A stretch of 40,920 nt of DNA from Paludibacter sp. (GCA_017882285.1 JADGPS010000021.1:1-40920); one strand, 5' to 3'. Positions 8,065 through 17,073 are shown, counted from the stretch's first letter. The notes: generated by a model from the sequence alone, not told the origin. Numbers and translations are program-made.

Positions 8065-8337
8065 ATGAACAAAGCAGAATTAATCAATGCCATCGCTGCT
8101 GAAGCAAATCTTAGCAAAGTTGATGCAAAAAAAGCTCTTGACGCAGTAGTTAAAAGTGTATCTAACGCCCTCGTTGCAGGCGACAAAGTAAGTTTAGTTG
8201 GCTTCGGAACTTTCTCAGTTGCAGTTCGTGCAGCTCGTCCGGGGATTAACCCAGCTACAAAACAACCCATTAAAATTGCAGCTAAAAAAGTTGCTAAATT
8301 CAAAGCTGGAGCTGAATTAACAGCATCTGTTAATTAA
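8065..8337 (+). CDS. HU family DNA-binding protein
   Basis: A 90-residue histone-like protein that bends and packages DNA as a dimer. The body (MNKAELINAIAAEANLSK, VSLVGFGTFSV) and the DNA-binding arm with the RPGINPATKQPIKI motif are complete, including the intercalating proline in NPATKQP. Length equals that of typical HU proteins. It has its own promoter and a strong terminator, so it is a single-gene unit, in line with high expression of this protein. Confidence 0.97.
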   Translation: MNKAELINAIAAEANLSKVDAKKALDAVVKSVSNALVAGDKVSLVGFGTFSVAVRAARPGINPATKQPIKIAAKKVAKFKAGAELTASVN

Positions 8338-8358
8338 GATTTAGTGCATTGAAATTAC

Positions 8359-8392
8359 AAGAAAGGAATATGTAATCATATTCCTTTCTTTT
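8359..8392. terminator. Bidirectional intrinsic terminator between HU and the DJ-1-like gene
   Basis: AAGAAAGGAATATG (8359-8372) and CATATTCCTTTCTT (8377-8390) form a perfect 14-base stem with loop TAAT, followed by Ts on the plus strand. It serves the HU gene and may also serve the convergent DJ-1-like gene. Confidence 0.85.
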
Positions 8393-8415
8393 AGTACAGA
8401 ATAAAGAAAATTAAT

Positions 8416-8958
8416 TTATAAATAAATTGATTCGGCAATTTTATCGGCAGTTTGTTTCCCTTTTAAATCTTCCACTAATTTTAAAGCAAACTGTAAGGCA
8501 ACTCCTGCTCCTTTAGCTGTGCTGATAAAAGTAGATTTTACTAATTTCTCTTTCGACAGAATTGCTCCAGTCAATTGATTCTCAAATCCGGGATAACAAA
8601 TTGCCTCTTTCCCATTTAATAATCCCATTTTACCCAAAATAGAAGGAGCTGCGCATATTGCAGCAATATTTTTATTTTTGTTTGCTTGGTTTTGCAACAA
8701 TTTTTTCAATCCTTCGTGATTATCCAGATTTTTAGTTCCCGGCATACCACCTGGTAAATACAATAAATCATTTTCAGAAAAATCGGTTTCAGAAAACAAT
8801 TTATCGGCGAAAACGGAAATATTGTGAGTTCCCGTAACTAATTTTTGGTCTGAAATAGAGATAGTTGTAACATCAATATTGGCTCGTCTAAATATATCAA
8901 TTGGTGCTATGGCTTCAATTTCTTCAAATCCATCTGCCAAAAATACAAATACTTTCAT
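8416..8958 (-). CDS. DJ-1/PfpI family protein
   Basis: A 180-residue protein of the DJ-1/YajL branch of the DJ-1/ThiJ/PfpI superfamily. The nucleophile elbow AAICAAPSILGKMGLL carries the reactive cysteine, and Glu in GFEEIEAIAPIDIFRR is the conserved partner residue near the N-terminus. Family members act on glyoxal-modified molecules or sense oxidative stress; which applies here is not visible. It lies 15 bases behind tonB on the same strand and is probably co-transcribed. Cytoplasmic. Confidence 0.92.
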   Translation of the reverse strand: MKVFVFLADGFEEIEAIAPIDIFRRANIDVTTISISDQKLVTGTHNISVFADKLFSETDFSENDLLYLPGGMPGTKNLDNHEGLKKLLQNQANKNKNIAAICAAPSILGKMGLLNGKEAICYPGFENQLTGAILSKEKLVKSTFISTAKGAGVALQFALKLVEDLKGKQTADKIAESIYL

Positions 8959-8973
8959 GTGTTTGGTTTTGTT

Positions 8974-9795
8974 TTATTGTAATTTGTAATTATAAGTAAT
9001 ATAGCCAGTTTCAATCCTTTTGCCGGAAGTAAAGCGCGTCTTATTTGCAGCTGAAATGGCATCTTTCCGCATTTCTGAGTCCGAAATGGTTGTTGGTGAA
9101 CCGATTGATGCACTTGTAACATTTCCGCTTTCATCAACTCTGATATTGACAGTAATTTTGCCTTCAATGTCTTTCGGGTAATTTGGTTTTACAGGATCAC
9201 CATAATAGTTCCTTGTCCCAAGTTTCAAAGTGAACCCAACTCCTGAATTCCCTTTTCCGGCAGGATTTCCCTGAATTCCATTGCCCGATCCGGAGCCGGT
9301 ACCTTTTCCTGTACCTGTGCCGTTTCCGCTTCCTGTTCCGCCTCCCGAGCCGTTATTCCCGAATAAACCATTTACAGCATTTGCTCTATTGATGGCTATC
9401 TGTTCTTTTCTTTTTTGTTCGCCAATTCGTTTATTGGTTTCGAATTGTTGAACTCGGATTGCTTCTTGTTCCTTACTAACACGCTCTTTCTCTTTTTGTT
9501 CTGCAATAGAAACAGAATTTTCTTTTTGAGTAAAAATGTTTTGATTTGAAGGTTTTGATTCTGTGACAGTTGCTTTTGTTCTTGAAACAGCAATTTCATT
9601 CGTTTTTGTTTTTACGCTTGCAGTAGCTACTTCATTGCCACCTCCACCCGCATCGAAACTATCACCGAAACTGACCAGGAAACCTTCATTTTCAGTTGAA
9701 CTCGGTACTGATAAAACAACGAGCCATAAAACAAGGAATAAAATTGAGCTGGATAAAGTGGAGCCAATTAGACCATATAATTTTGATTTCTTCAC
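8974..9795 (-). CDS. TonB family energy transducer
   Basis: A 273-residue periplasm-spanning protein. A single N-terminal membrane helix (residues about 8-31) is followed by a charged Gln/Glu/Lys-rich stretch (about 80-140), a Gly/Ser/Thr linker (about 146-186) and a C-terminal TonB domain (about 195-273) with EGKITVNIRVDESGNV. TonB passes energy from the proton gradient to outer-membrane SusC-like channels, including potentially the SusC encoded later in this window. The linker is glycine-rich rather than proline-rich. exbB and exbD genes are not adjacent: pdxJ is the next gene upstream. Confidence 0.9.
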   Translation of the reverse strand: MKKSKLYGLIGSTLSSSILFLVLWLVVLSVPSSTENEGFLVSFGDSFDAGGGGNEVATASVKTKTNEIAVSRTKATVTESKPSNQNIFTQKENSVSIAEQKEKERVSKEQEAIRVQQFETNKRIGEQKRKEQIAINRANAVNGLFGNNGSGGGTGSGNGTGTGKGTGSGSGNGIQGNPAGKGNSGVGFTLKLGTRNYYGDPVKPNYPKDIEGKITVNIRVDESGNVTSASIGSPTTISDSEMRKDAISAANKTRFTSGKRIETGYITYNYKLQ

Positions 9796-9890
9796 GCTGC
9801 TTTTTTTGGCTTATTTGAATAGGTTTTAATATTTCAGAAATTTCTCAAGAGAATTATCAAACTTCGTACCGTTTTTTTTAAAATTTATAA

Positions 9891-10604
9891 TTACTCTAAC
9901 TGTTTTTTGTACCGTTTTATTGTTTCTTCGAGTCCAAAATAGATTGCATCGGTAATAAGAGCATGACCGATTGATACTTCATCTAACCAGGGTATTAAAG
10001 TATGGAGGTAGGCAAGATTTTGTAGACTTAAATCGTGTCCGGCATTCAAACCTAATCCAAGTTTTTTCGCCAGTTTGGCAGCTTCAACAAAGGGTGCCAC
10101 CGCCTTCTCTCTATCTTTCGGATAGTTAGTAGCGAAAGGTTCTGTATATAGTTCCACCCTGTCAGTACCGGTTTTAGCAGCAAATTCGATGTTTTTCAAG
10201 TCGGTATCAATAAAAATGGAAACACGAATTCCAACGCTTTGAAAATCAGCAACAACATCTTTCAAAAAATCGAAATTCTTCAAGGTATCCCAACCCGCAC
10301 TGGATGTGATAGCTTCCGGTGAATCAGGAACTAAAGTTACCTGATGCGGTTTAACCGATTTTACCAATTTGATAAATTCAGGCGAAGGATAACCTTCTAT
10401 ATTAAATTCGGTTTTCAGAATCAGGCGTAAATCCCAAACATCCTGATACCGAATATGGCGTTCATCCGGCCGAGGGTGAACTGTAATTCCTTGTGCTCCA
10501 AATCGCTCACAATCCAAAGCTACCTGACAAACATTGGGAATATTACCTCCCCGCGCATTACGTAATGTGGCTATTTTGTTTATATTTACACTTAATTGTG
10601 TCAT
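9891..10604 (-). CDS. pdxJ: Pyridoxine 5'-phosphate synthase PdxJ
   Basis: The enzyme that joins 1-deoxyxylulose 5-phosphate and 3-amino-2-oxopropyl phosphate to make pyridoxine 5'-phosphate (vitamin B6, DXP-dependent route). TIM-barrel hallmarks are visible: [16 protein letters not shown] at the N-terminus, [13 protein letters not shown], and [13 protein letters not shown] near the phosphate site. At 237 residues it is of normal length. It is divergent from nadK with a 280-base gap, and lies 95 bases upstream of tonB on the same strand. Cytoplasmic, acts as an octamer in known members. Confidence 0.96.
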   Translation of the reverse strand: MTQLSVNINKIATLRNARGGNIPNVCQVALDCERFGAQGITVHPRPDERHIRYQDVWDLRLILKTEFNIEGYPSPEFIKLVKSVKPHQVTLVPDSPEAITSSAGWDTLKNFDFLKDVVADFQSVGIRVSIFIDTDLKNIEFAAKTGTDRVELYTEPFATNYPKDREKAVAPFVEAAKLAKKLGLGLNAGHDLSLQNLAYLHTLIPWLDEVSIGHALITDAIYFGLEETIKRYKKQLE

Positions 10605-10884
10605 TATTTTAACTATTGAGTTGAAAATTTATTTTCCTTTTTTTTTGCCACTAAAAATCAAGCTTGTAACTCTACATTAAAAAACTTGCATGTTCCATTT
10701 TCATTTAGTTCCTTTGCAATAGATTATTACAACAAAATAATTTAGTTGGCAAAAATAATTAAAAAAACCCGATGCCTGATAGTAGTTGCTTATCTTTCAA
10801 TTATTTTTATACTTTGAATGTCGGAAATTAATGTTAATATGGAGTTTTTCTTTAAGGATTTAACAATTAAAATTTGAAATTTAT

Positions 10885-11757
10885 ATGAGAATAGCTGTTT
10901 TTGGAAATATATATCGTAGCGTTTTGCTTTCACATATTTTGATTTTATTTGAATATTTCAAAGACAAAGAAGTTAAACTTCTCCTTGACAAAGAATTGTT
11001 CGAATTAGTTCGAGATCATGGAAATTGTAGTATGGACTCTACTGAGATTATTGAAGACGATGATTTTCAGGCTGATATTGCACTAAGTATTGGTGGCGAT
11101 GGAACTTTTTTGAATACAGCTGCAAGGATTGGGCGAAAGGGAATTCCAATTTTAGGAATCAATACAGGACGTTTAGGTTTTTTGGCCGACGTTCCAAATG
11201 ATGAGATTATTCCGGCTTTAAATGCGATCATGTCTAATAAATTCAGCATTGAAGAAAGAGCATTACTTTTTGCCGAAACATCTGATGGAACAACTTTTAA
11301 ATATCCTTTTGCGTTAAACGAAGTTTCTGTATTAAAACAGGATAGTTCGTCGATGATAAGCATTACAGCCAGTGTAAATGGTCAGATGGTTCACACGTAT
11401 CATGCTGATGGTTTAATTCTTTCAACACCTACAGGATCAACTGCTTATTCGATGAGTGTAGGTGGTCCGTTAGTAATTCCGCAAACTCAGAATTTTATTT
11501 TGTCACCCATTGCTTCTCATAGTTTGAATGTTCGTCCTTTGATAATTCCCGACTCATGGACTATAGAACTGGAAGTTCATAGTCGAAGTTCGTGTTATTT
11601 GGTAGCATTGGACGGTCGATCGAAAATTTTGGATCAAAAAACGAAATTACAAATTACTAAAGCCGATTTCTCAATAAAAATCATTAAAGAACTGAACCAT
11701 ACCTTTTTTGATACTTTGAAAAACAAGTTAATGTGGGGAGTGGATAAGAGAAATTAG
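10885..11757 (+). CDS. nadK: NAD kinase
   Basis: Phosphorylates NAD to NADP. The 290-residue protein shows the kinase motifs GGDGTFLNTA (catalytic Asp72), NTGRLGFLAD and the NAD-binding loop TPTGSTAYSMSVGGP. Length and motif order are standard. It is transcribed divergently from pdxJ, a neighbourhood I know from other Bacteroidota. A near-consensus TTTG-type box lies in the 80 bases before the start but is not a clean match. fmt follows on the same strand. Confidence 0.96.
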   Translation: MRIAVFGNIYRSVLLSHILILFEYFKDKEVKLLLDKELFELVRDHGNCSMDSTEIIEDDDFQADIALSIGGDGTFLNTAARIGRKGIPILGINTGRLGFLADVPNDEIIPALNAIMSNKFSIEERALLFAETSDGTTFKYPFALNEVSVLKQDSSSMISITASVNGQMVHTYHADGLILSTPTGSTAYSMSVGGPLVIPQTQNFILSPIASHSLNVRPLIIPDSWTIELEVHSRSSCYLVALDGRSKILDQKTKLQITKADFSIKIIKELNHTFFDTLKNKLMWGVDKRN

Positions 11758-11764
11758 ATAATCG

Positions 11765-11804
11765 GTTAATTAGTTAATTGGTTGATTTGTAGAATAGTTA
11801 ATAA
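11765..11804 (+). repeat. Degenerate 8-base tandem array between nadK and fmt
   Basis: Five octamers in strict register at 11765, 11773, 11781, 11789 and 11797; the first three and the fifth fit GTTNATNN, the fourth (GTAGAATA) is decayed. The 24 bases at 11764-11787 recur without change at 38050-38073. Since 8 is not a multiple of 3, it is not a coding repeat. Confidence 0.7.
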
Positions 11805-11820
11805 ATTAGAAGTTGATAGA

Positions 11821-12759
11821 ATGAGAATTGTGTTTATGGGAACACCGAATTTTGCGGTGGAAAGCCTAAAAATATTGATTAAAAATAAATATAATGTTGT
11901 TGGCGTAATTACTATGCCTGACAAACCTGCCGGACGAGGTTATAAAGTACAGTTTTCGCCTGTAAAACAATATGCTTTGGATCAAAACTTACGACTTTTA
12001 CAGCCTGAAAAACTTAAAGATGAATTTTTTTTGAATGAATTAAGGAGTTTAAAAGCTGATTTACAAATTGTAGTTGCTTTCCGCATGTTACCGGAAGTTG
12101 TCTGGGATATGCCACGATTTGGAACATTTAATCTACATGCCTCATTATTACCTCAATACCGTGGAGCTGCACCCATCAATTGGGCAATTATTAACGGTGA
12201 AAAAGAAACCGGAGCAACCACATTTTTTCTCACTCACGAAATTGATACAGGAAAAATTATTCTACAAGAAAAGTTGCCAATATCTGAAACAGACAATGCC
12301 GGAACTGTGCACGACAGACTGATGGAAATGGGTGCGAAACTGATAAAGAAAACGGTTGATTTATTGATTGCCGGTGAAATAAATGCCATCGATCAATCGC
12401 AATTTATTCATTCAGAATCAGAATTGAAACCAGCTCCAAAAATCTTCAAAGAAACCTGCGAAATTGATCTGAATCAGGATGTTGAAGCGGTTTATGATTT
12501 TGTACGTGGAATGTCTCCATATCCGACTGCATGGCTTGAAATTCAATTTCCGAATCAATCCGATAAAACTGTTTTAAAGATTTTCGAAACTGAAAAAGAC
12601 TTTGAAAATCACGAATTGCCAATCGGAACATTCGTTACCGATGGAAGGAAATTCGCCAAAATAGCTCTGAAAGACGGATTTATATTACTTAAATCAGTTC
12701 AGTTACCCGGTAAAAAACGGATGGAAATAGGCGAATTATTGAGGGGAATGCGGTTCTGA
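11821..12759 (+). CDS. fmt: Methionyl-tRNA formyltransferase
   Basis: Adds a formyl group from 10-formyl-tetrahydrofolate to initiator Met-tRNA. The catalytic triad is present: Asn104 and His106 in FNLHASLLPQYRGAAPINW and Asp142 in THEIDTGKI. A C-terminal OB-fold-like domain (about 205-312) matches the tRNA-binding part. I choose the ATG giving MRIVFMGTPNFAV (312 residues, normal length). An upstream TTG would add 13 residues that come from an octamer repeat region and have no family likeness. Confidence 0.96.
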   Translation: MRIVFMGTPNFAVESLKILIKNKYNVVGVITMPDKPAGRGYKVQFSPVKQYALDQNLRLLQPEKLKDEFFLNELRSLKADLQIVVAFRMLPEVVWDMPRFGTFNLHASLLPQYRGAAPINWAIINGEKETGATTFFLTHEIDTGKIILQEKLPISETDNAGTVHDRLMEMGAKLIKKTVDLLIAGEINAIDQSQFIHSESELKPAPKIFKETCEIDLNQDVEAVYDFVRGMSPYPTAWLEIQFPNQSDKTVLKIFETEKDFENHELPIGTFVTDGRKFAKIALKDGFILLKSVQLPGKKRMEIGELLRGMRF

Positions 12760-12772
12760 TATGTCAATAAAA

Positions 12773-12846
12773 TAATATGCTAATGTGCTAATGGAAGACA
12801 AATTCTGTCTTTCCATTGGCACATTGTCGTATTGGCACATTGATTT
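12773..12846. repeat. Octamer-based inverted repeat between fmt and ridA
   Basis: The left arm has octamers TAATATGC, TAATGTGC and TAATGGAA (from 12773), the right arm ATTGGCAC, ATTGTCGT, ATTGGCAC and ATTGATTT (from 12815). 12782-12800 pairs with 12806-12825 with one bulge and one G-U, closing a five-base loop. As it lies between convergent genes it may also act as a transcription stop, though no T-run follows. Confidence 0.65.
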
Positions 12847-12847
12847 A

Positions 12848-13225
12848 TTATTTTGCTGCAATCGTTTCTATTTCCACCAGCGCTCCCAGTGGCAAAGCTT
12901 TTACCGCAAATGCTGAACGAGCCGGACATTCGATTTGATAAACCTTTTGATAAACTTCATTCATTCCTGCAAAATCGGCAATATCCGATAAAAATACGGT
13001 TGATTTAACTACATCTGCAAAAGTATAACCTGCTTTTTTTAAAATTGCATTGATATTTGCGAACACTTGTTCAGTTTGTGAAGTAATGTCAGTAGCTTCA
13101 ATTTTTCCAACACTTGGGTTGATCGGCAATTGACCTGAAATATACAAAGTTCCATTCGCTTCAACTGCTTGACTATATGGCCCTATCGCAGCTGGCGCAT
13201 TTTGAGTATTTATTATGCGTTTCAT
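12848..13225 (-). CDS. ridA: RidA family enamine/imine deaminase
   Basis: A 125-residue protein of the YjgF/YER057c/UK114 family, which hydrolyses reactive 2-aminoacrylate and related enamines made by PLP enzymes. The signature CPARSAFAVKALPLGALVEIE contains the substrate-binding arginine, and the N-terminal stretch AIGPYSQAVEANGTLYISGQ is typical. Trimeric and cytoplasmic in known members. It is convergent with fmt and has its own -7 box about 25 bases before the start codon. Confidence 0.95.
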   Translation of the reverse strand: MKRIINTQNAPAAIGPYSQAVEANGTLYISGQLPINPSVGKIEATDITSQTEQVFANINAILKKAGYTFADVVKSTVFLSDIADFAGMNEVYQKVYQIECPARSAFAVKALPLGALVEIETIAAK

Positions 13226-13247
13226 TCTATATTTAATTTTACTGGTG

Positions 13248-13255
13248 CAAAGATA
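13248..13255 (-). promoter_or_regulatory. -7 box of ridA
   Basis: The minus strand reads TATCTTTG, a full TAnnTTTG match, 22 bases before the ridA start codon. A clear -33 box at 19 bases is missing. Confidence 0.55.
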
Positions 13256-13389
13256 ATGATAATTTGCAAATTGTAAACCTCGTCAGAATATCAGTTGTTT
13301 TTGGAAACGTTTTAATAAAATTATAAAAATAATTTTGCAATATATTGATTTGATATGTTTTAAGGCTGCTATAAATATTGTACTGAAAA

Positions 13390-13422
13390 CAAAAAAGAGG
13401 AGACATAAGATTGTCTCCTCTT
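13390..13422 (-). terminator. Intrinsic terminator at the end of the polysaccharide utilisation locus
   Basis: GAGGAGACA (13397-13405) and TGTCTCCTC (13412-13420) form a perfect 9-base, GC-rich stem with a 6-base loop. On the minus strand it runs straight into TTTTTT. It ends the 18-kb minus-strand gene run that starts at susC. Confidence 0.9.
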
Positions 13423-13448
13423 AATTTAAATCATTAATTTTTAATTGA

Positions 13449-15926
13449 TTAATTCCCGAGATTGCAAAAAGCAGTTGGAATCTTATCACATTTCACACTG
13501 GCAATACTCGAACCGGCATTTAATTTTACACGAATTATAGCTCTGCCATTTTGCAATTCTACCACGCGGGAACCGGATGCAGTGCCAAGATTATCCATCA
13601 GTTTGCCATCGCCTGCCAATCCAAATGTTACCACATTTTTTGCATCGAGACACATTACTTTATTGGCATCAAACAATTTCACTTCAATCGTGGCGATATC
13701 GCCTGTCTGGGCAATTTTAGCCAGCGTCATTTGAACCGATTTTCCCCATTTGTCGGTTTGGTAACTTTGTTTTATTTCGTCGGTAACGGTAGTTTTTCCT
13801 TTGTGTGCAATGACTTTCAACTTATTTTCACCAGACGAATAAACGACATTCCAACGTAACCCTGCGGCAGGAAAATCCTGAGAATTGCGTTTTTTTACAC
13901 CCTGACTTTTTCCGTTAAAAATCAATTCTGCTTCATCGCAATTGGAATATACTTTTACCATTTTTTCTTCACCTTCATTTCCCCAACGAACAGGCCAGCT
14001 ATGTCCGTAAATATGAGCCATTGGCTTTTCTGTCCACCAGGACTGGAAAACATAATAAGCTTCTTTCTTCGTATCATCCCGCTCTACTACTCCTTTTTGG
14101 TTCACATAAGGAATGGGATTATCCGGCCGAACTGGCGTGGAAAAATCTTTAAAAGTCCAGAAAGCAGCTCCGGTAAGATTAGGCATGGTTTCCTGTTCTT
14201 TTAAATGCCATTCGAAGAGGTTGCAGATATACGATTCACTCCAGTCACCATCTTTCGAAACACGGGCAGCTCCGCCAAAACGCGCTGCATCTCCGTTACG
14301 TTCGTCAACTCCATCGCCTGTTTTTATAAGACTCAACGCACTGTCGGGAGTTTCTGAATGACGACCGGCATGACTGTCACCTCCCCATTCGGCATGGAAA
14401 AAATGTTTTACGGTTTTCATTTCTTTTTCAGTCATCTCTTTGTATTCGGTATAAATACCCCGATACCAGCCTGCCCAAACGGAAGGCGAATATACATCGG
14501 GAATATCTTTGGCAAAATCGCATCGACGAATGGACGTTTTACGTGACGGATCGAGTTGATGTGCCAGATTATTCAACTCTGTCATAAAATTCCTTACTTC
14601 TTTTTTATCGTAGGTTGGAAAATCGCCGGGCCAATCGTTTTCATTACCCAATCCCCATAAAATAATAGCAGGATGATTACGGTGTTGTGTAATCATGTTG
14701 GTCATCATGCTGTATGCTTGATTTTTATAGCGTTCACCACCAACACCACCACGACACCACGGAATTTCTTCCCAGGCCATAATTCCAAGAGTGTCGCATA
14801 AATTAAGCGTAATCCGTGATTGTTGATAATGACCCAACCGGATAAAGTTAGCACCCATTTCTTTTATCAGAATCATTTCGTCTCGAATTTGCTTTTCGGT
14901 CATAGCTGCAGCCACACCGGCATGGTCTTCGTGTTTGTGGGTTCCACGAATGAGTAAACGGGTTCCATTCAGCATAAACGGTCCGTTATCGGTAAATTCA
15001 TAATTCCGGAACCCAAAATGTTCAATAACTGTTTGTGTTCCGGCTTCGGTACTCAACGTTACTTTACAGGTATAAAGGTTTGGTTGTGCCGGCGACCAGA
15101 GCATTGGTTTCTTTAACAGGGAACTATAAACGGTTTTTTCGGTATCATCCGCTCCAATTTCCTGATTGTTGGTTACAATCGGTTTCCCTTTTGAATCCAA
15201 TACTTCGATTTTCAAATTTGCTTTCGATAATGTTGATTTATTGTTTGTTTTCAAAACTATATCATATTTTCCGGCAATACCTTTTGAATCCACTTCGGAG
15301 TTTATGTTTACTCTTTCAATAGATAAAGCAGGAACATATACCAGATTCAAATAGCGATATATTCCGCCGTAAATATTGAAATCAGCCAAACTGGACGGAA
15401 TCATTTCATTATCACGTGAGTTATCGCAACGGATGGAAAGAGGTACTGTTCCTTTGAAACGTTCCAATTCTGATTTATTTTGCAAAAATGCATTCACGGC
15501 ATCGGTAATATCCACGGTCCATTCGTCGTAACCACCAATATGTGAACCGACTTTTGTAGTATAAACATAAACCTCGGTTTTTTGTCCTGCACCTTCGAAA
15601 TGCAACAACGTTCTACCTAAATTAAACGGATTTTTAATTTCGAGTTGGGTTTTATACCATCCCGGTCCCTGATAATAATTTCCATTGGAATCAACTCCAT
15701 CGCTTGCATTGAAACAATGAGGCAACGTTATATCTTCCCACACAGGAACACATTCGGGATTTCCAGGTTTTACGATTGGACGAACTGCTTCCCAGGGACT
15801 GCCCATATCACTTTTCAGGAATTTCCAGTTTTCGTTCAGTCGAATTTTGTTCTCAGTTTGGGCATTTAAGCATCCTGAAATGCTCAGGATAATGATTATC
15901 AGGTTATGAATGATGCGTTTTCTCAT
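13449..15926 (-). CDS. Glycoside hydrolase family 2 enzyme (beta-glucuronidase or beta-galactosidase type)
   Basis: An exo-acting retaining beta-glycosidase of GH2. From the chosen start, signal peptide 1-23 is followed by the sugar-binding jelly roll (about 30-205), an Ig-like domain (about 210-310), the TIM barrel (about 310-600) and a C-terminal Ig-like part. The acid/base is Glu429 in WGLGNENDW and the nucleophile Glu513 in FFHAEWGGDSHAGRH. The ISGC motif could be a lipobox; cleavage after LNAQ is the alternative. I prefer the ATG giving MRKRIIHN; an ATG eight codons upstream is possible. Last gene of the locus, 37 bases behind the jelly-roll protein gene. It may remove terminal uronic acid or galactose units; family alone does not settle this. 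Confidence 0.88.
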   Translation of the reverse strand: MRKRIIHNLIIIILSISGCLNAQTENKIRLNENWKFLKSDMGSPWEAVRPIVKPGNPECVPVWEDITLPHCFNASDGVDSNGNYYQGPGWYKTQLEIKNPFNLGRTLLHFEGAGQKTEVYVYTTKVGSHIGGYDEWTVDITDAVNAFLQNKSELERFKGTVPLSIRCDNSRDNEMIPSSLADFNIYGGIYRYLNLVYVPALSIERVNINSEVDSKGIAGKYDIVLKTNNKSTLSKANLKIEVLDSKGKPIVTNNQEIGADDTEKTVYSSLLKKPMLWSPAQPNLYTCKVTLSTEAGTQTVIEHFGFRNYEFTDNGPFMLNGTRLLIRGTHKHEDHAGVAAAMTEKQIRDEMILIKEMGANFIRLGHYQQSRITLNLCDTLGIMAWEEIPWCRGGVGGERYKNQAYSMMTNMITQHRNHPAIILWGLGNENDWPGDFPTYDKKEVRNFMTELNNLAHQLDPSRKTSIRRCDFAKDIPDVYSPSVWAGWYRGIYTEYKEMTEKEMKTVKHFFHAEWGGDSHAGRHSETPDSALSLIKTGDGVDERNGDAARFGGAARVSKDGDWSESYICNLFEWHLKEQETMPNLTGAAFWTFKDFSTPVRPDNPIPYVNQKGVVERDDTKKEAYYVFQSWWTEKPMAHIYGHSWPVRWGNEGEEKMVKVYSNCDEAELIFNGKSQGVKKRNSQDFPAAGLRWNVVYSSGENKLKVIAHKGKTTVTDEIKQSYQTDKWGKSVQMTLAKIAQTGDIATIEVKLFDANKVMCLDAKNVVTFGLAGDGKLMDNLGTASGSRVVELQNGRAIIRVKLNAGSSIASVKCDKIPTAFCNLGN

Positions 15927-15963
15927 AATTTTTGAGTAATTAATGTTCATTTATGATGGATTT

Positions 15964-17064
15964 TTATAATATTAATTTGATCGTTTTTTCTGATTTTGTA
16001 GTTTTTAGTTGAATAAAATAAATTCCGTTTTTCAAACACGAAGTATCCACCTGTTTCTGATATTTTCCACTTTCCAAACTTTCATTTTGAATCAGGGTTT
16101 TGACTTTTTGACCGCCTAAATTATAAATATCAATTCCAACTGTTTCTTTTTCAGGTATATAATATTCAATTTTCAATGTTTTAGCAGTTGAATTTGGAGT
16201 TGCTTTAAATTTATTTTCATCATTCATTGAATAGGAATCTACCTTTGTCGGCGGTACTTCGTAAATTGAGAAACTATTAAACCGAACGGCTTCATCGCGC
16301 AAATCAGACGAATTCAATAAACTTCGGTAAATTCCCCATTTTGGTCTGATAAATGAATTATCGGAACGAATTGTAAGTAAATTGTTATTTGTATAGCTCA
16401 ATACCGTTGTTCCATCGCTCACTTTCTTAATTGTTATTGAATAAGTGCCTCCAACATTATTTACTTTGATACGTTCGGTGGCTTCGACCCATGTATTTTC
16501 GAATAATGATAAATTTACTGAGGTAAATTTAACGGAACTCAGACTTGAACTTTCATAATAATTTAGTTCCAGCTTGTTTGGAGTTCCTTTACGTGCTGTC
16601 AATACAAAAAGTGGATCAGATTCATCTCCTCCAACTGCTTTTACTTGATGAAGGTGCGTAAAACTTGCCGATGGTTGAAAACCAGAAGGTACTTTAAATC
16701 GCCATTTATATACAACAGTTTCGCCGGAAGTGCCTTTTAAATAAGCCGGTGAAGCATCGTATGTTTTTATTTCAACCCGTTGCCGGTCGAAATTGATACA
16801 ACGGTCATTATCAGGCGTAACATGAATGTAAAATTCAAATACATATTGACCTAAATCAGCATCCCAAACTTCTGCAATATGTCTTCCAAATAAGGGATGA
16901 ATACATTCCGGATTTTCAACCACATCGCCACCGGTTGGTGCTAAAACGCTGTTTATCAGCTCGTAGGTATTTCCGAGTCCATCGGCTTCAAGTAAAACTT
17001 GCGAAAACCCACACACTGGAAACAAAAGAAACAACAGGGCAATTGAAATTTTAATAATTCTCAT
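15964..17064 (-). CDS. Secreted jelly-roll protein with T9SS tail, candidate polysaccharide lyase
   Basis: A 366-residue protein with signal peptide (1-21, ending GFSQ), a beta-rich domain (about 25-270) and a T9SS type A sorting domain (about 285-366, with IYNLGGQKVKTLI and KNGIYFIQLK). I cannot assign a family. The domain has traits of concanavalin-A-like lyases: FDRQRVEIKTYD (Arg96, Glu98), FTHLHQVKAV (His137, His139, Gln140) and RPKWGIYRS (Tyr246) fall in the order of the RxExR, QIH and YFKAGxY motifs of PL7. These could be the catalytic and subsite residues. It lies 9 bases after the PL7 gene. Alternatives are members of other jelly-roll lyase families (PL13, PL14, PL20, PL28 types) or a non-catalytic binding protein. 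Confidence 0.6.
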   Translation of the reverse strand: MRIIKISIALLFLLFPVCGFSQVLLEADGLGNTYELINSVLAPTGGDVVENPECIHPLFGRHIAEVWDADLGQYVFEFYIHVTPDNDRCINFDRQRVEIKTYDASPAYLKGTSGETVVYKWRFKVPSGFQPSASFTHLHQVKAVGGDESDPLFVLTARKGTPNKLELNYYESSSLSSVKFTSVNLSLFENTWVEATERIKVNNVGGTYSITIKKVSDGTTVLSYTNNNLLTIRSDNSFIRPKWGIYRSLLNSSDLRDEAVRFNSFSIYEVPPTKVDSYSMNDENKFKATPNSTAKTLKIEYYIPEKETVGIDIYNLGGQKVKTLIQNESLESGKYQKQVDTSCLKNGIYFIQLKTTKSEKTIKLIL

Positions 17065-17073
17065 TTTTTATAT

